DNA from: Oceanococcus sp041619315
Lineage (GTDB): Bacteria > Pseudomonadota > Gammaproteobacteria > Nevskiales > Oceanococcaceae
NCBI GenBank assembly: GCA_041619315.1
Contig: JBFKEC010000157.1
Span: 1 to 7,876, forward strand
Length of the DNA stretch: 7,876 nucleotides
Reading direction: 5' to 3'
Shown here: positions 6,777-7,876 of the stretch, one piece after another
How the letters are laid out: every line of letters starts with the position of its first letter
Numbering within the stretch: the first letter of the stretch is position 1
Translations under genes and position numbers: made by a program
The notes under the pieces: model-generated
What the model saw: only the letters and a program-made list of their open reading frames with translations
Database searches by the model: none
Told to the model about the DNA's origin: nothing

Positions 6777-7876
6777 ATTGTTTTGGCGGCGTTGCTGCAT
6801 ACGTTCGAACTTGCGTCTGAGCAGACCGCCGGGATCGTCCGGAATCCGTTTGAGCCATTGCTGTACGGCTTGTGCCTGTTCATCGTCGGGGTCGACTTCG
6901 CCGGCCTCGGCTTGGGCGTCTTGAGGCTGCGCATTGTCTTCGGCCGCATCGGTCTGATCGCCTTCGGCTTGCTCGGACGGCTGATCGCTGCCTTCCTGGG
7001 CTTGGTCGGCAGCCTGCTCGGCATTGTCATCGGAAGGACTGGCATCGTCTTGCTGCGAAGCATCGGACGGTTGCTGCTGGGCATCATCGGGTGAACTTTG
7101 AGAATCCTGGGCATTGTCCTCGGATGGGCTGTCCTCGGAATCACCTTCCTGGCCCTGTTCACCCTCCTGCTGTTGTTGCTGTTCCTGTTGCTCCAGGAGC
7201 TGTTCAAGCAGATCACGGTTGGCCTTGGCGTCACTCAACTCAGGGTTACGTTGCAGCGCTTCGGAGTAGGCCTCGATTGCCGCTTGCAGTTCACCGGCTT
7301 TGGCCAGCGCATTGCCTTGGTTGTAGGCATCGCTGGCGCTGTCGCCGGCAGCCCAGAGTTCAGCCGCTTTGGCAAAATCGCCAGCTTCGTAGTGGGCGCT
7401 GGCTTGCCAGTCGCGGCGCGCGAACTGCTTGGCGGCTTGCTCGAAATCGCCCGCTTGAAAATGCTCCAGGGCTTGTTGGTCCTGGGTCTGCCACCAGCCC
7501 GCATGGGCTTTGTAGGACAGTAGCGGCGAACACAGCAAAAACATGAAAAGCCAGCCGCGGCGGAAAGCGATGGCGCAAAGCAGCACCAGGGGCAGAAGCA
7601 GCCATGGCCCTTCGTCCTGCCACTGGTCGGCCTGAAAACGATCGTCAGATGCGGCCGCCGAGGCGCTGTTCAGGCCGGTGTGGCTGGCCAGGCGAAAATC
7701 GGCGCCGGCCTGATCGACGCGGCGATACTGGCCGCCGCCGGCGCGGGCCAGTTGCGCCAGCGCCGCGGGCGCCAGTTGGGCGAGTTCTATGCCGCCTTGG
7801 GCATTGCGCTGCCAGCCCCCGGTCGGAGCGGGGATGGGCGCACCCTGCTTGGTTCCAGCGGCCAGTACATGGACAC
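6774..7876 (-). CDS. BatB-BatC type VWA-TPR fusion protein (5' end outside window)
   Basis: The frame stays open to the right edge, so this is the C-terminal 366 residues of a longer protein. The visible part starts with VHVLAAGTKQGAPIP, matching the last strand region of the VWA domain in BatB proteins; the metal-binding MIDAS motif would lie outside. Hydrophobic segments at about 91-103 and 109-120 (GPWLLLP..., then RRGW) are membrane-spanning. From about 127 come TPR-like helices, with a clear TPR at about 181-212 (NQGNALAKAGELQAAIEAYSEAL). Next is an acidic Gln-rich tract at about 224-335. A conserved-looking end follows (QQWLKRIPDDPGGLLRRKFER), a BatC hallmark as I recall it. VWA and TPR in one chain is the fused form found in several gammaproteobacteria. 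A GTG at 7586 could be mistaken for a start, but it lies inside the transmembrane segment of the open frame. Role: envelope Bat complex, partner of BatD and probably of BatA/MoxR upstream. Confidence 0.88.
   Translation of the reverse strand, partial: VHVLAAGTKQGAPIPAPTGGWQRNAQGGIELAQLAPAALAQLARAGGGQYRRVDQAGADFRLASHTGLNSASAAASDDRFQADQWQDEGPWLLLPLVLLCAIAFRRGWLFMFLLCSPLLSYKAHAGWWQTQDQQALEHFQAGDFEQAAKQFARRDWQASAHYEAGDFAKAAELWAAGDSASDAYNQGNALAKAGELQAAIEAYSEALQRNPELSDAKANRDLLEQLLEQQEQQQQQEGEQGQEGDSEDSPSEDNAQDSQSSPDDAQQQPSDASQQDDASPSDDNAEQAADQAQEGSDQPSEQAEGDQTDAAEDNAQPQDAQAEAGEVDPDDEQAQAVQQWLKRIPDDPGGLLRRKFERMQQRRQNN
6870..7205 (-). repeat. Low-complexity tract encoding an acidic Gln/Asp/Ser-rich linker
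   Basis: About 112 residues made almost wholly of Q, E, D, S, A and P, from LLEQQEQQQQQ to DPDDEQAQA. It lies between the TPR helices and the conserved C-terminal motif of the VWA-TPR protein. It is irregular rather than a true tandem repeat. It makes long open frames on both strands in the other phases, which are not genes. It is probably disordered; such tracts are usual in BatC proteins, though their length varies. Confidence 0.75.

Noticed and set aside
6461..7234. Minus-strand open frame of 257 codons in another phase
   Set aside because: It overlaps the end of the VWA-TPR gene and the start of batD out of frame. Its length comes from the low-complexity CAG/GAC-rich tract, and no family features are seen.
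6872..7546. Plus-strand open frame of 224 codons, with a second long hydrophobic one at 7098-7523
   Set aside because: Both are antisense shadows of the acidic Gln-rich and TPR coding region. The hydrophobic look (runs of Leu) is simply the reverse complement of CAG and GAG codons.
7584..7586. GTG as the start of a free-standing BatC-like TPR protein
   Set aside because: The frame upstream is open to the window edge and reads as a VWA C-terminus plus the first half of the membrane segment, so the GTG is an internal Val.

Overview
The window looks like ordinary chromosome from a GC-rich (roughly 60% by eye) gammaproteobacterium. The evidence is the protein types: a VWA-TPR fusion of the BatB/BatC kind followed by BatD, a FadI/HADHB-type thiolase, and a lipoprotein with a LAAC lipobox. 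Coding density is very high. I see no RNA genes, insertion sequences, CRISPR arrays or phage genes, and no gene-free stretch over 100 bases. I cannot name the genus.

Left part, plus strand (1-2023): the 3' end of an alpha/beta hydrolase gene (BD-FAE/carboxylesterase-like, catalytic triad present) is followed after 31 bases by a complete thiolase-fold gene. That protein aligns well with the FadI/mitochondrial HADHB subfamily. However, its nucleophilic Cys is Gly and the His that activates it is Asn, while the other catalytic-site motifs remain. This is the most unusual observation in the window.

Middle, minus strand (2007-4333): a large outer-membrane-type lipoprotein with a beta-propeller domain (PF09826-like) has its own recognisable signals: promoter, ribosome binding site, lipobox and a hairpin-plus-T-run terminator. 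The terminator lies inside the 3' end of the convergent thiolase gene. A pair of inverted repeats overlaps or adjoins the putative -35 box.

Right part, minus strand (4356-7876): a tight operon reading leftward, consisting of batB/batC-like fusion (5' end outside the window), batD, and a protein made of two tandem glutathione-S-transferase N-terminal (thioredoxin-fold) domains. Stop and start codons overlap (TGATG) between the first two genes, and only 4 bases separate the last two. Bat proteins are envelope proteins first linked to aerotolerance and usually travel with moxR and batA, which would lie beyond the right edge. The small redox-fold protein at the end of the operon has CPYC in its first domain and a degenerate SPYS in its second.

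The genes fall into three transcription units with no shared pathway evident: hydrolase-thiolase, propeller lipoprotein, and bat-GST.
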